A stretch of 64,000 nucleotides of DNA, taken from the NCBI GenBank assembly GCA_000153385.1, contig CH672374.1, forward strand, positions 1,207,198-1,271,197. Direction: 5' to 3'. This stretch comes from Flavobacteria bacterium BBFL7 (GTDB lineage: Bacteria; Bacteroidota; Bacteroidia; Flavobacteriales; Flavobacteriaceae). Below are positions 9,311 to 18,430 of this stretch, piece by piece. Made by a program: the position numbers and the translations under genes. The notes below the pieces were generated by a model, which saw only the letters and a list, made by a program, of their open reading frames with translations, did not search any database and was not told the origin of the DNA. Every line of letters begins with the position of its first letter. Position 1 is the first letter of the stretch.

Positions 9311-10075
9311 ATGACGCAAGAGCTGATTACCGAAGGAAAATTTGAATACTATGCCACTGGCGAAGGAACACCCATAATCATACTACATGGTTTAATGGGT
9401 GGTTTAAGTAATTTTCAAGGCGTGATTGACTATTTCCCATCTCGAGGATATCAAGTAGTAGTGCCTTCATTACCACTATACAGTATGCCTTTACTAAAAA
9501 CAAGTGTAGGCACATTTGCAAAATATATCAATGAATTCATTGATCACATGGGTTGGAAAGAAGTTATTCTTTTAGGTAATTCATTAGGTGGTCATATAGG
9601 ACTGGTTACTACTAAATTATTTTCAGAAAAGATCAAAGCTCTTGTTATAACTGGAAGCTCTGGTTTATATGAAAGCGCGATGGGTGAAAGCTACCCAAAA
9701 CGTGGTAACTATGAATACATCAAGAAAAAAGCTGAAGGTGTTTTTTATGATCCTGCGGTGGCAACTAAAGAAATTGTCGATGAAGTTTTTGGTGTAGTAA
9801 ACGACCGTAATAAACTAATCAAAACCCTAGCGATTGCCAAAAGCGCTATACGCCACAATATGGCAAAAGACCTTCCTAAAATGCAAACACCTGTTTGCAT
9901 TATTTGGGGAAAACAAGACAGTGTAACACCACCAGAAGTCGCTACAGAATTTCATGAAAAATTACCAGATAGTGAGCTTTTCTGGATTGATAAATGTGGC
10001 CATGCTGCTATGATGGAGCATCCTGATCAATTTAATGAAATACTAGCGGCTTGGCTAGAAAAAAGAGAGCTGTAA
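9311..10075 (+). CDS. alpha/beta hydrolase
   Basis: 254 residues with the complete alpha/beta-hydrolase triad: nucleophile S91 in GNSLGG (89-94), acid D203 in WGKQDSVTPP and H231 in GHAAMMEHP. The oxyanion segment HGLMGG is at 26-31. No signal peptide, so cytoplasmic. The substrate cannot be read from sequence; relatives include esterases, lipases and C-C hydrolases. It precedes engB on the same strand by 110 nt, but engB has its own promoter. Confidence 0.85.
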   Translation: MTQELITEGKFEYYATGEGTPIIILHGLMGGLSNFQGVIDYFPSRGYQVVVPSLPLYSMPLLKTSVGTFAKYINEFIDHMGWKEVILLGNSLGGHIGLVTTKLFSEKIKALVITGSSGLYESAMGESYPKRGNYEYIKKKAEGVFYDPAVATKEIVDEVFGVVNDRNKLIKTLAIAKSAIRHNMAKDLPKMQTPVCIIWGKQDSVTPPEVATEFHEKLPDSELFWIDKCGHAAMMEHPDQFNEILAAWLEKREL

Positions 10076-10173
10076 ACGACTTATCATCACTATCGTTTCC
10101 TGATTTAATTACCCTAAACTTTTACACTACCTCATTTACCTATTCTGGTAGTATAAAAAATTAAGGACTAACT

Positions 10174-10181
10174 TATCTTTG
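10174..10181 (+). promoter_or_regulatory. -7 element of engB (probably leaderless)
   Basis: TATCTTTG ends 4 nt before the engB ATG at 10186. With this element centred at -7, transcription would start at or next to the A of ATG. The same 4-nt spacing is seen at era and at the oxidase gene ending at 54919. Confidence 0.55.
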
Positions 10182-10185
10182 CCAA

Positions 10186-10788
10186 ATGAAAATAACTAGT
10201 TCAGAATTTGTAATTTCAAATCAAGACGTCAAGAGATGTCCCGACAGCAAACTAGCAGAATATGCTTTTATAGGACGATCTAACGTAGGTAAATCTTCTT
10301 TAATCAATATGTTGACTAACAAGAAGAGTCTTGCCAAAACATCTGGAAGACCAGGAAAAACACAATTAATTAATCATTTTTTAATTAATAAGAGTTGGCA
10401 CCTAGTCGATTTACCTGGGTATGGATATGCTCGTGTATCTAAAAGCAGTAAGGCAAAATTTCAAAAATTTATCACTAATTATTTTCAGCAACGACGTCAA
10501 TTAGTATGTGCTTTTGTATTAGTAGATGTGCGTCATGAACCACAGCCTATAGACACAGAGTTTATGGAATGGTTAGGTGAAAACGGTATTCCTTTTGGAA
10601 TTGTTTTCACTAAAGCTGACAAGTTGAAGCCTAACGCGCTAGAGCGTAACGTAGAAGTTTATAAAAAGCAATTACTAGATGGAGTGTGGGAAGAGGTCCC
10701 TCCATATTTCATTACTAGTTCTAGTAATGGAACTGGTCAAGAAGAACTACTTAATTATATAGGAGAGATTAATGCTAGCCTCGATTAA
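10186..10788 (+). CDS. engB: EngB (YsxC/YihA), ribosome-assembly GTPase
   Basis: 200 residues, single G domain: G1 GRSNVGKS (30-37), G3 DLPGYG, G4 TKAD and G5 SSS near the end. The TrmE-Era-Obg-like GTPase EngB helps late assembly of the 50S subunit and is usually essential. It ends one base before the convergent DUF3820 gene with no terminator between them. Confidence 0.95.
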   Translation: MKITSSEFVISNQDVKRCPDSKLAEYAFIGRSNVGKSSLINMLTNKKSLAKTSGRPGKTQLINHFLINKSWHLVDLPGYGYARVSKSSKAKFQKFITNYFQQRRQLVCAFVLVDVRHEPQPIDTEFMEWLGENGIPFGIVFTKADKLKPNALERNVEVYKKQLLDGVWEEVPPYFITSSSNGTGQEELLNYIGEINASLD

Positions 10789-11037
10789 TTAAAAAACAGG
10801 CTTATCATTAACTGTTTTACGTCTTATCTCTCTTAATATTTCTTCAATACCATTGACTTTCATATCATATACGGTAGTCATATAACGCCCTAATTTACCA
10901 TCTGGAAATCCTTTTCTGCGAAACCAGACATAATAAGGTTCTGGCAACTCACTTAAGAATCGACCTTTATGCTGGCCAAATGGCATTTTATACCAAGCCA
11001 GCTCTATCAGTTGTTTATGATCAAAGAAAGGTTCCAA
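10789..11037 (-). CDS. DUF3820 family protein
   Basis: 82 residues with the family pattern MPFGQHKGRFLSELPEPYYVWF. It is small, soluble and without a signal peptide. Function is unknown; the motif resembles short nucleic-acid-associated modules attached to exonucleases in some proteins. It is convergent with engB and stands alone. Confidence 0.8.
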   Translation of the reverse strand: MEPFFDHKQLIELAWYKMPFGQHKGRFLSELPEPYYVWFRRKGFPDGKLGRYMTTVYDMKVNGIEEILREIRRKTVNDKPVF

Positions 11038-11167
11038 TATTGAAGAATTAAGTGTTTTGCAAATGGCAAAGCGCAGATGCTTAAAAGCTCTGGCTTTACC
11101 TTAACAACAACTTTACAGGTACAGAGTAACTCAATATAATCCTGTTAGATGATTTAATGGAGACTAC

Positions 11168-11506
11168 TTATTTCTTCTTAAGCTCTAACTTCTCTGCAAA
11201 GTAATCACAAAAATCAATCATCGTATCTCTCATTTTATCATCGTTTGTAGCACGATGATAAGAGTCTGCCATTGAGACTAAGGTTTGATGAAAAAACACT
11301 CTCATTTCATCTACTGGCATATCTTTAGTCCATAAGTCAATACGAAAACTTTCTTTTTCAACAGAATCCCACATAGAAACCATCATCGCTTTAGCCTCTG
11401 CTCCGGTGACTCCACCATCTGGCGCACTCCATCTTATTTGTTCTGGAACGCGATTTTCATCAAGTTCTATTCCTATTTTTATTTCTGATCTATGATTTTG
11501 TGCCAT
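11168..11506 (-). CDS. gldC: GldC, gliding motility protein
   Basis: 112 residues, soluble and acidic, without a signal peptide, matching GldC of gliding flavobacteria in length and in its IRWSAPDGG and DYFAEKLELKKK segments. In Flavobacterium johnsoniae GldC improves but is not strictly required for gliding. It starts where gldB ends (shared base 11506), so the two form an operon. Confidence 0.88.
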   Translation of the reverse strand: MAQNHRSEIKIGIELDENRVPEQIRWSAPDGGVTGAEAKAMMVSMWDSVEKESFRIDLWTKDMPVDEMRVFFHQTLVSMADSYHRATNDDKMRDTMIDFCDYFAEKLELKKK

Positions 11507-12492
11507 TATTGTTTCGGTTTATATCCTGATTTATTAAAAATTACATCTGCCGGTAATGTTAGCATTGCGTCTAGTGGAGTTTCATTATTCTCCATGTAAG
11601 CCTTTATAATGCGATATCCTATATATTGACCTACTCCACCTGGAGTGTCTTGATCAACTTCTAGGTAAAATTTTGAAAACGGTGCTGGCAATATAAATCG
11701 CGATTGCAGCTTTGGATCCGTACTATAGAGAATGTTTTCATCTACAAAGAAACTCCACATTTCAGATTCATTAAATACTGTAAAATCATATTTATCTGGC
11801 GCATAGTTAAACAATTGCGCACCCGTTGATTGTGGCGCAAACAACTCTTGTAAATAATGCAATTTACCGTGATATACCATAGACCCTAATAATGTTCTAT
11901 CCATTGATGGTTGCACAAATAGATATGCATATGCCAGACCTACATCTGCAGGTAAATGACTTATTTGCAAACCTTCTTTTTGATACGTATTGATGCCTGC
12001 ATATAGTTCGTGATCCTTACCCAAGTATGTATCAATCGCGATTAATAATTGTGATTGAGTAGGTGTGACTTTACGTCTATAATCAACTTCAGATATAACG
12101 GTGATAATATCAGGTGTTTCAAACTCTGGAAAATAATATTCGACGTGCCTAAAGACATCATCTACATCATCATGTATCTTTTGAAAATCAAAATTGCGAT
12201 CATCGACTGCGTTTTCTAACACTGATTGAATTGTATCTGCTCCTGTCAATTTGGCTATCCAAACACTGTCTGCAAACCGTTGCGGGAACAACATAGGATA
12301 AGTTTGCTTTAAATGATCTAAATCATCAGGACCAGACTGAGCAAATTCCTCATGAAATAATTTAATTTCAGAATGGATAGGTATTGCAGCGATATCCTGT
12401 TCGACTTTTGATGAATCGTTGCAGGATGAGAGTATGAATAACGCTTTCGCGAAAGCGAGATATTTAAAACATCTGTAAATCTTATACTTCAT
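11506..12492 (-). CDS. gldB: GldB, gliding motility lipoprotein
   Basis: 328 residues. Lipoprotein signal peptide with lipobox ILSSC (C24). GldB is required for gliding and for T9SS function in flavobacteria; its pairing with gldC and divergence from nadE supports the call. Residues 13-17 (AFAKA) come from the palindromic repeat at 12442-12457, placing a lysine inside the hydrophobic part of the signal peptide. The start is the ATG downstream of the TATTTTTG promoter element at 12533-12540. Confidence 0.9.
   Translation of the reverse strand: MKYKIYRCFKYLAFAKALFILSSCNDSSKVEQDIAAIPIHSEIKLFHEEFAQSGPDDLDHLKQTYPMLFPQRFADSVWIAKLTGADTIQSVLENAVDDRNFDFQKIHDDVDDVFRHVEYYFPEFETPDIITVISEVDYRRKVTPTQSQLLIAIDTYLGKDHELYAGINTYQKEGLQISHLPADVGLAYAYLFVQPSMDRTLLGSMVYHGKLHYLQELFAPQSTGAQLFNYAPDKYDFTVFNESEMWSFFVDENILYSTDPKLQSRFILPAPFSKFYLEVDQDTPGGVGQYIGYRIIKAYMENNETPLDAMLTLPADVIFNKSGYKPKQ
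12442..12457. repeat. palindromic repeat copy 3 (in gldB)
   Basis: Perfect 16-mer; encodes AFAKA in the GldB signal peptide. Confidence 0.95.
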
Positions 12493-12532
12493 AGTCCTAT
12501 AACGACGCTTTTTTTAATTAATTTTAAGGCTG

Positions 12533-12540
12533 CAAAAATA
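12533..12540 (-). promoter_or_regulatory. -7 element of gldB-gldC
   Basis: Minus strand TATTTTTG, a full TAnnTTTG match, about 40 nt upstream of the gldB ATG in the divergent gap with nadE. Confidence 0.5.
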
Positions 12541-12566
12541 CAGCTAATCTATATCAATTAAAGACT

Positions 12567-13355
12567 ATGAAAGTAGATAAAGTAACAGATCATATTGTAA
12601 CATGGCTTAAAGACTATGCCATTAAAGCTAATGTTAAAGGTTATGTAGTAGGTGTCAGTGGTGGAATAGACAGTGCAGTTACCTCATCATTATGCGCGAT
12701 GACCGGTCTAGAGGTATTATGTGTTGAGATGCCGATACACCAGCATCACGATCATGTTACACGTGCACAGGAGCACATTAAACAATTAAAGTCTAGGTTT
12801 AAAAATGTTACAGATGTACGTAGCGATTTAACTCCTGTATTTGATACCTTTATTGAAAACATGCCAGATATTAAGGACAGCGCATTAGTGGACTTAACAC
12901 GTGGTAACACACGTGCCAGATTAAGAATGACCACTTTATATTACCATGGTGGTGTTAATGGATTACTGGTTGCTGGTACAGGTAATAAAGTTGAAGATTT
13001 TGGTGTGGGATTTTATACTAAGTATGGTGATGGCGGAGTTGATGTAAGTCCGATAGCAGATTTAATGAAAAGTCATGTTTATCAAATAGGAAAATATGTG
13101 AATGTACCTGAAAGCATCATGGATGCAGCTCCTAGTGATGGACTTTATGGTGCAGAACGTACGGATGAGGATCAAATAGGTGCTAGTTATGATGAACTAG
13201 AACTAATTATGAATGAGATAACAAATGGTAAAAAAGAGAGTGATTTTACTGGACGAATGCTAGAAGTGTTTCATCTTTACTTAAATTTAAACAAAAAGAA
13301 TCAACATAAAATGAATCCTATACCTGTTTGTCACATTCCAAAAAGCCTCTTTTAA
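12567..13355 (+). CDS. nadE: NadE, ammonia-dependent NAD+ synthetase
   Basis: 262 residues. PP-loop ATP pyrophosphatase motif SGGIDS at 31-36, then GTGNKVEDFGVGFYTKYGDG, characteristic of NAD synthetase. No glutaminase domain is attached, so ammonia is the predicted nitrogen donor. It amidates nicotinic acid adenine dinucleotide in the last step of NAD synthesis. Divergent from gldB. Confidence 0.95.
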   Translation: MKVDKVTDHIVTWLKDYAIKANVKGYVVGVSGGIDSAVTSSLCAMTGLEVLCVEMPIHQHHDHVTRAQEHIKQLKSRFKNVTDVRSDLTPVFDTFIENMPDIKDSALVDLTRGNTRARLRMTTLYYHGGVNGLLVAGTGNKVEDFGVGFYTKYGDGGVDVSPIADLMKSHVYQIGKYVNVPESIMDAAPSDGLYGAERTDEDQIGASYDELELIMNEITNGKKESDFTGRMLEVFHLYLNLNKKNQHKMNPIPVCHIPKSLF

Positions 13356-13403
13356 ACGCACATAACAGCCTAGAAAGCAAGGAAATACTTACATCCTAGC
13401 TAA

Positions 13404-13434
13404 TTGTATAGCATAATTAAACGTTGTATATTTG
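13404..13434 (+). promoter_or_regulatory. complete promoter of the NarL-type regulator
   Basis: TTG at 13404-13406, 20-nt spacer, TATATTTG at 13427-13434. The tRNA-fMet promoter has the same geometry. It puts the transcript start near 13440, upstream of the ATG at 13456. Confidence 0.65.
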
Positions 13435-13455
13435 TACTTACAAATACCCCTAAAA

Positions 13456-14088
13456 ATGAACGTTTTATTAGCAGACCATCATCCTATTTTCCGCAGAGGA
13501 ATTAAAAGTCTGATGAAGGACAGTAAGCGTTTACGCTTCAACGGCAAAGTAGAAGATGGAGAGATGCTCCTAGAAGGCATCAAGGAGCATAAACCTGAAT
13601 TACTGATCCTAGAAATTGATTTACCCAATTCTAACGGTGCTGGTGCATTAAGAGACATAAGAGCTCACTTCCCAGACCTTAAAGTATTGATTGTAAGCTG
13701 TCACCCAGAAGAAATATATGCCATTAGTGCCATTAAAGCCGGTGCAAATGGATATATCGCAAAAACAAAATCTTCTAAAGAGATTAAAAAAGCAATAGAA
13801 ACTGTTATCAGTGGAGAAACCTTTTTATCAGACTCTATTAAAGAAGTAATGAACTCAAAAAGTAAAACTGGCAAGTCTGTAACATTGCGCTACAAGAAAC
13901 TATCTGCTAGAGAAATTGAAGTTCTTAACCTGCTTTCTAGAGGAAAGAGAAATAAGGAAATATCGCAAATTTTGAGTATTAACGAGAAAACGGTTAGCAC
14001 CTACAAAACTCGACTTCTCAAAAAACTTAATGTAGATAATATTGCTGACTTGATACATCAGTCACGACTTTTACAAATCACTTCTTAA
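13456..14088 (+). CDS. NarL/LuxR-type response regulator with atypical receiver
   Basis: 210 residues from the ATG at 13456. A TTG further upstream (13432) overlaps the promoter and is rejected. Receiver domain (about 1-120) and LuxR-type HTH (about 145-205, LSAREIEVLNLLSRGKRNKE). The receiver is unusual: where the phosphorylated Asp is expected (four residues before the conserved Pro in LLILEIDLPN) there is E53, and the N-terminal acid pair is D7-H8. The conserved Lys is kept (GYIAKTKS). It may act without phosphorylation or in a fixed active-like state. No kinase gene is adjacent. Its last 4 nt overlap the convergent dnaG end. Confidence 0.85.
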   Translation: MNVLLADHHPIFRRGIKSLMKDSKRLRFNGKVEDGEMLLEGIKEHKPELLILEIDLPNSNGAGALRDIRAHFPDLKVLIVSCHPEEIYAISAIKAGANGYIAKTKSSKEIKKAIETVISGETFLSDSIKEVMNSKSKTGKSVTLRYKKLSAREIEVLNLLSRGKRNKEISQILSINEKTVSTYKTRLLKKLNVDNIADLIHQSRLLQITS

Positions 14089-16046
14089 ACTACACGATTT
14101 AGGCGTCTTCCCAGATATCTATTCAACTTATTATAGTCTCTAACTGTAGATAATACATCTGTATTGTCTACAGAGGGATCTTTAGAAATACTCTCAAAAA
14201 GAGCTTTAATTTTTTCTTCAATCATTAATCTACGGAAATTGAGAATCGCATCCATTGTATAAGTCGATATCGTTTCATCCTTAGACTTTACAAAAATCAT
14301 TTTACCATCCCATTTGTGTAATTGATATTTATCTTCTTGCATCACTAAATCTGCAACTAGCATTGCCTCGTGCTCATTAAGTGTAGACATTACATGATTA
14401 AGATTTACTTTACCTTGCATGAGAAGAAGGTCCACTATTTTAGGATACAGAGTTTTAAATATAGCATTAGAAAATTCTATCTCATCATTTTGCAAGTCTA
14501 AATAGACCTTTTCATATACGGGCATGGTCACCTTAACAGGTTCAACAACCAGTTCTCCATCCTCAGATTCTTGAAGAAACTCTTCTTGAAAATCCTCCAC
14601 CTTATCCCCATACAATAGTAAGATTTTGATAATGGCATGCTCTAATACAGATCGTCTATCCACTTTTACAGCAGCCTCTGCACTTTCAACTTTCTTTAAA
14701 GGTTGTGACTGTTGATCACGGCGGTCTTTTTTGCGCTGTTCTTTAATTCCTGCATTGCGATTTTGAGCAAGGGAAGAGAATAATACATCTTCTCCAATAT
14801 CTAGTATCGCAGCACTTTCTCTAACATATATTTCTCTAGAGATATCATCGGGCACCTTGGCGATACTCTGTACGATATCCCTAATCATTTCTGCCTTCTT
14901 GATAGGATCTCCGGCAGCTTCATCTTTCAGTAAATTAGACTTAAAACTGATAAAATCAACGGCATTTGCTGTTAAGAATTCTTCTATTTCAGATTGTGTA
15001 TGTGCTTTGGCAAAACTATCTGGATCTTCACCTTCTGGAAAAGTACAGATACGCACATTCATTCCTGCCTCTAAAATTAAATCAATACCACGTATAGCAG
15101 CGCGCATTCCAGCGGCATCACCATCATAGAGAACTGTTATATTTTTAGTAAGTCGTTGTATTAATCGTATTTGTTCTTTAGTTAAAGCGGTACCAGAACT
15201 GGACACGACATTTTTAACGCCTGCTTGATGCAGCTGTATCACATCAGTATAACCTTCAACTAAGTAACACAAATCTTCTTTGGCAATAGATTGCTTTGCC
15301 TCATAAATACCATAAAGCACTTTGGACTTATCATAGATGTCGCTTTGAGGTGAATTGAGGTATTTTGCTGCTTTTTTATCGTTAGTCAGTATTCTACCAC
15401 CAAAACCTAAAACACGACCAGACAGACTGCGTATAGGAAACATGACACGACCTTTAAATCGATCAAATTGTTTTTCTCCCTTTACGATTGTAAGACCTGT
15501 TTTTTCTAAAAATTCTAATTGGTATCCTGATTTTATAGCAGCATCTGTAAAAGCGCTCCACTGGTCTGGCGAGTACCCTAATTGAAAGTGTTTTATCGTT
15601 TCATCAGTAAATTCTCGTTCTTTAAAATAGCTATAACCTATGGCCTTACCCATCTCGGTCTTGAGCTGTGACTCCATCCACTCTGACGCAAACTTTGAAA
15701 CTAGAAACATGGATTCTTTTTGATCCTGCGTTTGCTTTTCCTCATCAGTTTGTTGAGTTTCTATAATCTCAATACCGTATTTATTTGCCAACCACTTAAT
15801 GGCCTCAGGAAAAGTAAAATGCTCATGTTCCATTAAAAACGTGACTGCATTACCACCTTTACCAGAACTAAAGTCTTTCCAAATTTGTTTTACTGGTGAC
15901 ACCATAAAACTAGGTGAACGCTCATCAGAGAAAGGACTCAATCCTTTGAAATTTGATCCTGACTTTTTAAGCTGCACAAAATCACCGATTACCTCTTCTA
16001 CACGAGCGGTCTCAAAAACATTATCTACAGTAGTACGTGAAATCAA
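14085..16046 (-). CDS. dnaG: DnaG primase, without zinc ligands
   Basis: 653 residues. The N-terminal zinc-binding-type domain (1-100), Toprim core with EGYTD and DGDAAG, and helicase-binding C-terminal region are all present. The enzyme makes RNA primers at the replication fork. The CHC2 zinc ligands are absent: the region GLSPFSDERSPSF and KDFSSGKGGN has S37, S40, D58 and S61 where Cys, His, Cys and Cys are expected. I recall the same change in other flavobacteria, so it is probably a lineage trait and not decay. Confidence 0.93.
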   Translation of the reverse strand: MISRTTVDNVFETARVEEVIGDFVQLKKSGSNFKGLSPFSDERSPSFMVSPVKQIWKDFSSGKGGNAVTFLMEHEHFTFPEAIKWLANKYGIEIIETQQTDEEKQTQDQKESMFLVSKFASEWMESQLKTEMGKAIGYSYFKEREFTDETIKHFQLGYSPDQWSAFTDAAIKSGYQLEFLEKTGLTIVKGEKQFDRFKGRVMFPIRSLSGRVLGFGGRILTNDKKAAKYLNSPQSDIYDKSKVLYGIYEAKQSIAKEDLCYLVEGYTDVIQLHQAGVKNVVSSSGTALTKEQIRLIQRLTKNITVLYDGDAAGMRAAIRGIDLILEAGMNVRICTFPEGEDPDSFAKAHTQSEIEEFLTANAVDFISFKSNLLKDEAAGDPIKKAEMIRDIVQSIAKVPDDISREIYVRESAAILDIGEDVLFSSLAQNRNAGIKEQRKKDRRDQQSQPLKKVESAEAAVKVDRRSVLEHAIIKILLLYGDKVEDFQEEFLQESEDGELVVEPVKVTMPVYEKVYLDLQNDEIEFSNAIFKTLYPKIVDLLLMQGKVNLNHVMSTLNEHEAMLVADLVMQEDKYQLHKWDGKMIFVKSKDETISTYTMDAILNFRRLMIEEKIKALFESISKDPSVDNTDVLSTVRDYNKLNRYLGRRLNRVV

Positions 16047-16204
16047 TTTGTGGAAATTCTAAATTTTTATAACTTCTAATTCTACAATAAAAGTCGCTGG
16101 TTGCTTTTTACTTTGTATAAGAATCAGAATGTAAAAATAAGGATTAAGCACCATAAGTCTGTTAATCGACATGAGTGTAATTTCTTATTGAATGATAAGT
16201 TACA

Positions 16205-16220
16205 CGCTTTCGCGAAAGCG
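16205..16220. repeat. palindromic repeat copy 4 (intergenic)
   Basis: CGCTTTCGCGAAAGCG, perfect 16-mer (18 bp with flanking A/T). 53 nt past the stop of the barrel gene at 16273, just beyond its terminator. Confidence 0.95.
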
Positions 16221-16221
16221 T

Positions 16222-16251
16222 ATAAAAAAAGCTCTTCGATAACAAGAGCTT
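16222..16251 (-). terminator. Rho-independent terminator of the barrel gene at 16273
   Basis: Stem AAGCTCTT / AAGAGCTT (16229-16236 and 16244-16251) with a 7-nt loop, followed on the minus strand by a run of seven T. It ends the ECF operon/barrel transcript. Confidence 0.8.
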
Positions 16252-16272
16252 ATTATAATCTATATCTCTTTT

Positions 16273-17043
16273 CTATCTTAATCGAACACCTAATGTAACA
16301 TACTGTTGTTGCACTGGAGAATCTTTAAAAATATCATTGAGCCCATATGTTGCAAAGAGTTGTGCATCATTCCATCCTGCATAAACACTCAATCCATATT
16401 GGAAATTATTCACTTCAAAGTCATTAGTAAGTGTGTTAGTCACATCACGACCTTCACGATCATATTTAACTTCTTGAGAAGAGGTGGATACAAGACCTAC
16501 ATAAGCACCTACACCTACTACAAATGGCTTGTGTCCTCCATAGCGTTTAAGTCCATCTTCATAATCCATTAAATTACGTCTTCCAAACTCTAAGTGAACT
16601 GGCGCAATAACACTTACTTGTGTAAATCGAGATCTATCTAACTCAAATCCTGCATCTTCTAATCTAGTCACGTTGTCAAATGTGCTAAAAACCTTGTTAT
16701 CATTAATTCTAAGACTTTGTACACGCATAGTAAGGCCGTAGTTAAATCTTAATAAATCATCTTCTTTTTTAAGTCTAGTTGAGAACTCTAGTCCTACGTC
16801 AAACACACCAGATCCCCAAAATCGATAATCATCACCTATACCATTCCCATCTCCTAAGGCCTGATTGAATCCAAAACCGATATACAACTTTGTATTAGTC
16901 ATGACCATTTCTTGATCTCTTCTAGATTCATCAAACAGGTCTAGAAAATCGTAAGGCGCATCTTCCAACTCATTTTCTTCTTGAGCATAACCTAAATTAA
17001 ACAAACCGATAACTGCAATAATTAAAAGTAGATTAGTTTTCAT
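16273..17043 (-). CDS. outer membrane beta-barrel protein (paralogue of the next gene)
   Basis: 256 residues with a Sec signal peptide (MKTNLLLIIAVIGLFNLGYAQ) and alternating hydrophobic strands ending in the aromatic-poor QQYVTLGVRLR. The C-terminal half resembles the gene at 17169: both have YEDG, K-F-G-G blocks, a conserved KYD-GR turn and a final QYVT(L/F)G(V/I)R strand. No enzymatic motif. It is likely an outer membrane barrel of unknown role and the last gene of the ECF-associated group; a strong terminator follows. Confidence 0.7.
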   Translation of the reverse strand: MKTNLLLIIAVIGLFNLGYAQEENELEDAPYDFLDLFDESRRDQEMVMTNTKLYIGFGFNQALGDGNGIGDDYRFWGSGVFDVGLEFSTRLKKEDDLLRFNYGLTMRVQSLRINDNKVFSTFDNVTRLEDAGFELDRSRFTQVSVIAPVHLEFGRRNLMDYEDGLKRYGGHKPFVVGVGAYVGLVSTSSQEVKYDREGRDVTNTLTNDFEVNNFQYGLSVYAGWNDAQLFATYGLNDIFKDSPVQQQYVTLGVRLR

Positions 17044-17112
17044 AAAACATTTTTATTTAAAGTTAATGTAGTGATTGTAATGCGTTTATACATTAACTAA
17101 TTTTTAACCATA

Positions 17113-17146
17113 GAAACAGCTCATGTTATTAAACAAGAGCTGTTTC
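17113..17146 (-). terminator. hairpin between the two barrel genes
   Basis: Stem GAAACAGCTC / GAGCTGTTTC (17113-17122, 17137-17146) with a 14-nt loop, just past the stop of the 17169 gene. The T-run on the minus strand is weak, so it may be a partial terminator or an mRNA-stabilising stem. Confidence 0.5.
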
Positions 17147-17168
17147 ACTGGCTAATTCAAATCTTTAT

Positions 17169-18353
17169 TTATTGAATCCTAATACCGAATGTCACATATT
17201 GAGCGTCTACAGAATCGCTTTTAAATACGTTATTGAAATTCATACGACCAAAGAAGGTAAAACTATCTTTACCTACGTAGGCATCAATACCATATAACAA
17301 TACTTCGTTATCGAAATTATTAATTCGAGTTTCCTTAATCTCACGTCCATCTAAATCATATTTTAATTTTAAACGTGAACTCATATTAAAACCGGCAAAT
17401 CCACCGATACCAAATTTCCATTTATCATATTCTTGAAAACGTACACGACCATCTTCATACTCTTTACGGTCACTACCACCGAATTCTAAGTGAAGAGGAA
17501 ATACCAACTGATCCTGACGGAATTTTGCTTTTTTAGTATCAAAACCTATAGCCGCTACCTGCGCTTGATCGCCTTGAGTTATAAACCTATTACCATTAAG
17601 CTCTGTACCTTGTGTTTGATACTCTACACCATACATTAACCTTACATGGTTATTTTTATCAAGTGTCGTTTTCCATTGATATCCTAGAGAGAAATAATTA
17701 TTATTAGGATAACTAAAATCGTTGATTCCTAGATCATCACCATTCATATAATTGTACCCAAAACCTAATGTAAATCCAGATGTTGTTTTGATATACTTTT
17801 GACTTTGTCTAGTGTTTTCAATATTGATATTAATTCCTTTTTTAGTAGAGATTTCAAGTGTTGAAGTAGCACGATCCTCAAGCTTATAGTCATAAAATGC
17901 AGAAGTACGGTTCACTTTAATTAAATTGATTTCGGCATCTGTTTTTACTCTATGTTGGGTGATGATCTCTGCAAGATCTTCGGCAAACTTTGCTTTCGAT
18001 TCATCTGCTTGTTCTTCAGTAATTTTATTATCCTCTAAAGATTTATTAACTCGCTCAATCATCGTTTTGAATTGAGTCTTTTTATCAGACACGTAAAGAC
18101 TATGACTTTCTTCTAATGCCTCTATCGCAGACTCACTATTTTTTATTAATTCGTCATGTGCGCCTGGCGTACCATCCACATATTTGATGATTTTACCATC
18201 TACAGTATCCACCTGCACAGGATACTTTTTTTTCATTTTTGCAGCCCTTATAGAATCCCTTCTAGTTTGCTTCTTTTCTGTTTCCTGAGCCTGAGTAAAT
18301 AAGCCTAATAATAGACTAAAAACTAAGCTTACAATAAGTACATGTGTTTTCAT
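17169..18353 (-). CDS. predicted outer membrane barrel with charged N-terminal region
   Basis: 394 residues. Signal peptide to about residue 22. A highly charged, probably helical/coiled-coil region follows (about 25-150, KKQTRRDSIRAAKMKKK and a Glu/Lys-rich stretch), then a beta-rich barrel-like C-terminal half ending VDAQYVTFGIRIQ. The barrel part is paralogous to the 16273 product. Function unknown. It lies 77 nt downstream of the anti-sigma-like gene and is a plausible target or sensor partner of the ECF system. Confidence 0.65.
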   Translation of the reverse strand: MKTHVLIVSLVFSLLLGLFTQAQETEKKQTRRDSIRAAKMKKKYPVQVDTVDGKIIKYVDGTPGAHDELIKNSESAIEALEESHSLYVSDKKTQFKTMIERVNKSLEDNKITEEQADESKAKFAEDLAEIITQHRVKTDAEINLIKVNRTSAFYDYKLEDRATSTLEISTKKGININIENTRQSQKYIKTTSGFTLGFGYNYMNGDDLGINDFSYPNNNYFSLGYQWKTTLDKNNHVRLMYGVEYQTQGTELNGNRFITQGDQAQVAAIGFDTKKAKFRQDQLVFPLHLEFGGSDRKEYEDGRVRFQEYDKWKFGIGGFAGFNMSSRLKLKYDLDGREIKETRINNFDNEVLLYGIDAYVGKDSFTFFGRMNFNNVFKSDSVDAQYVTFGIRIQ

Positions 18354-18393
18354 AATATTTGGTTTTAGATATAAGTATGGCTGTCCGTTTTTA

Positions 18394-18407
18394 AAAACAG
18401 CTGTTTT
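18394..18407. repeat. 14-bp palindrome in the 18354-18430 gap
   Basis: AAAACAGCTGTTTT, self-complementary without a loop, between the anti-sigma-like gene and the barrel gene. It shares the ACAGCT core with the hairpin at 17113-17146. Role unclear. Confidence 0.4.
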
Positions 18408-18430
18408 AAAGGTTAATAAGTTGATTTAAA

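Noticed and set aside
16101-16298. 65-codon ORF containing AFAKA in the gap after dnaG
   Set aside because: It runs across the palindromic repeat and a clear terminator into the convergent barrel gene. It has no promoter, domain or good start; AFAKA comes from the repeat.
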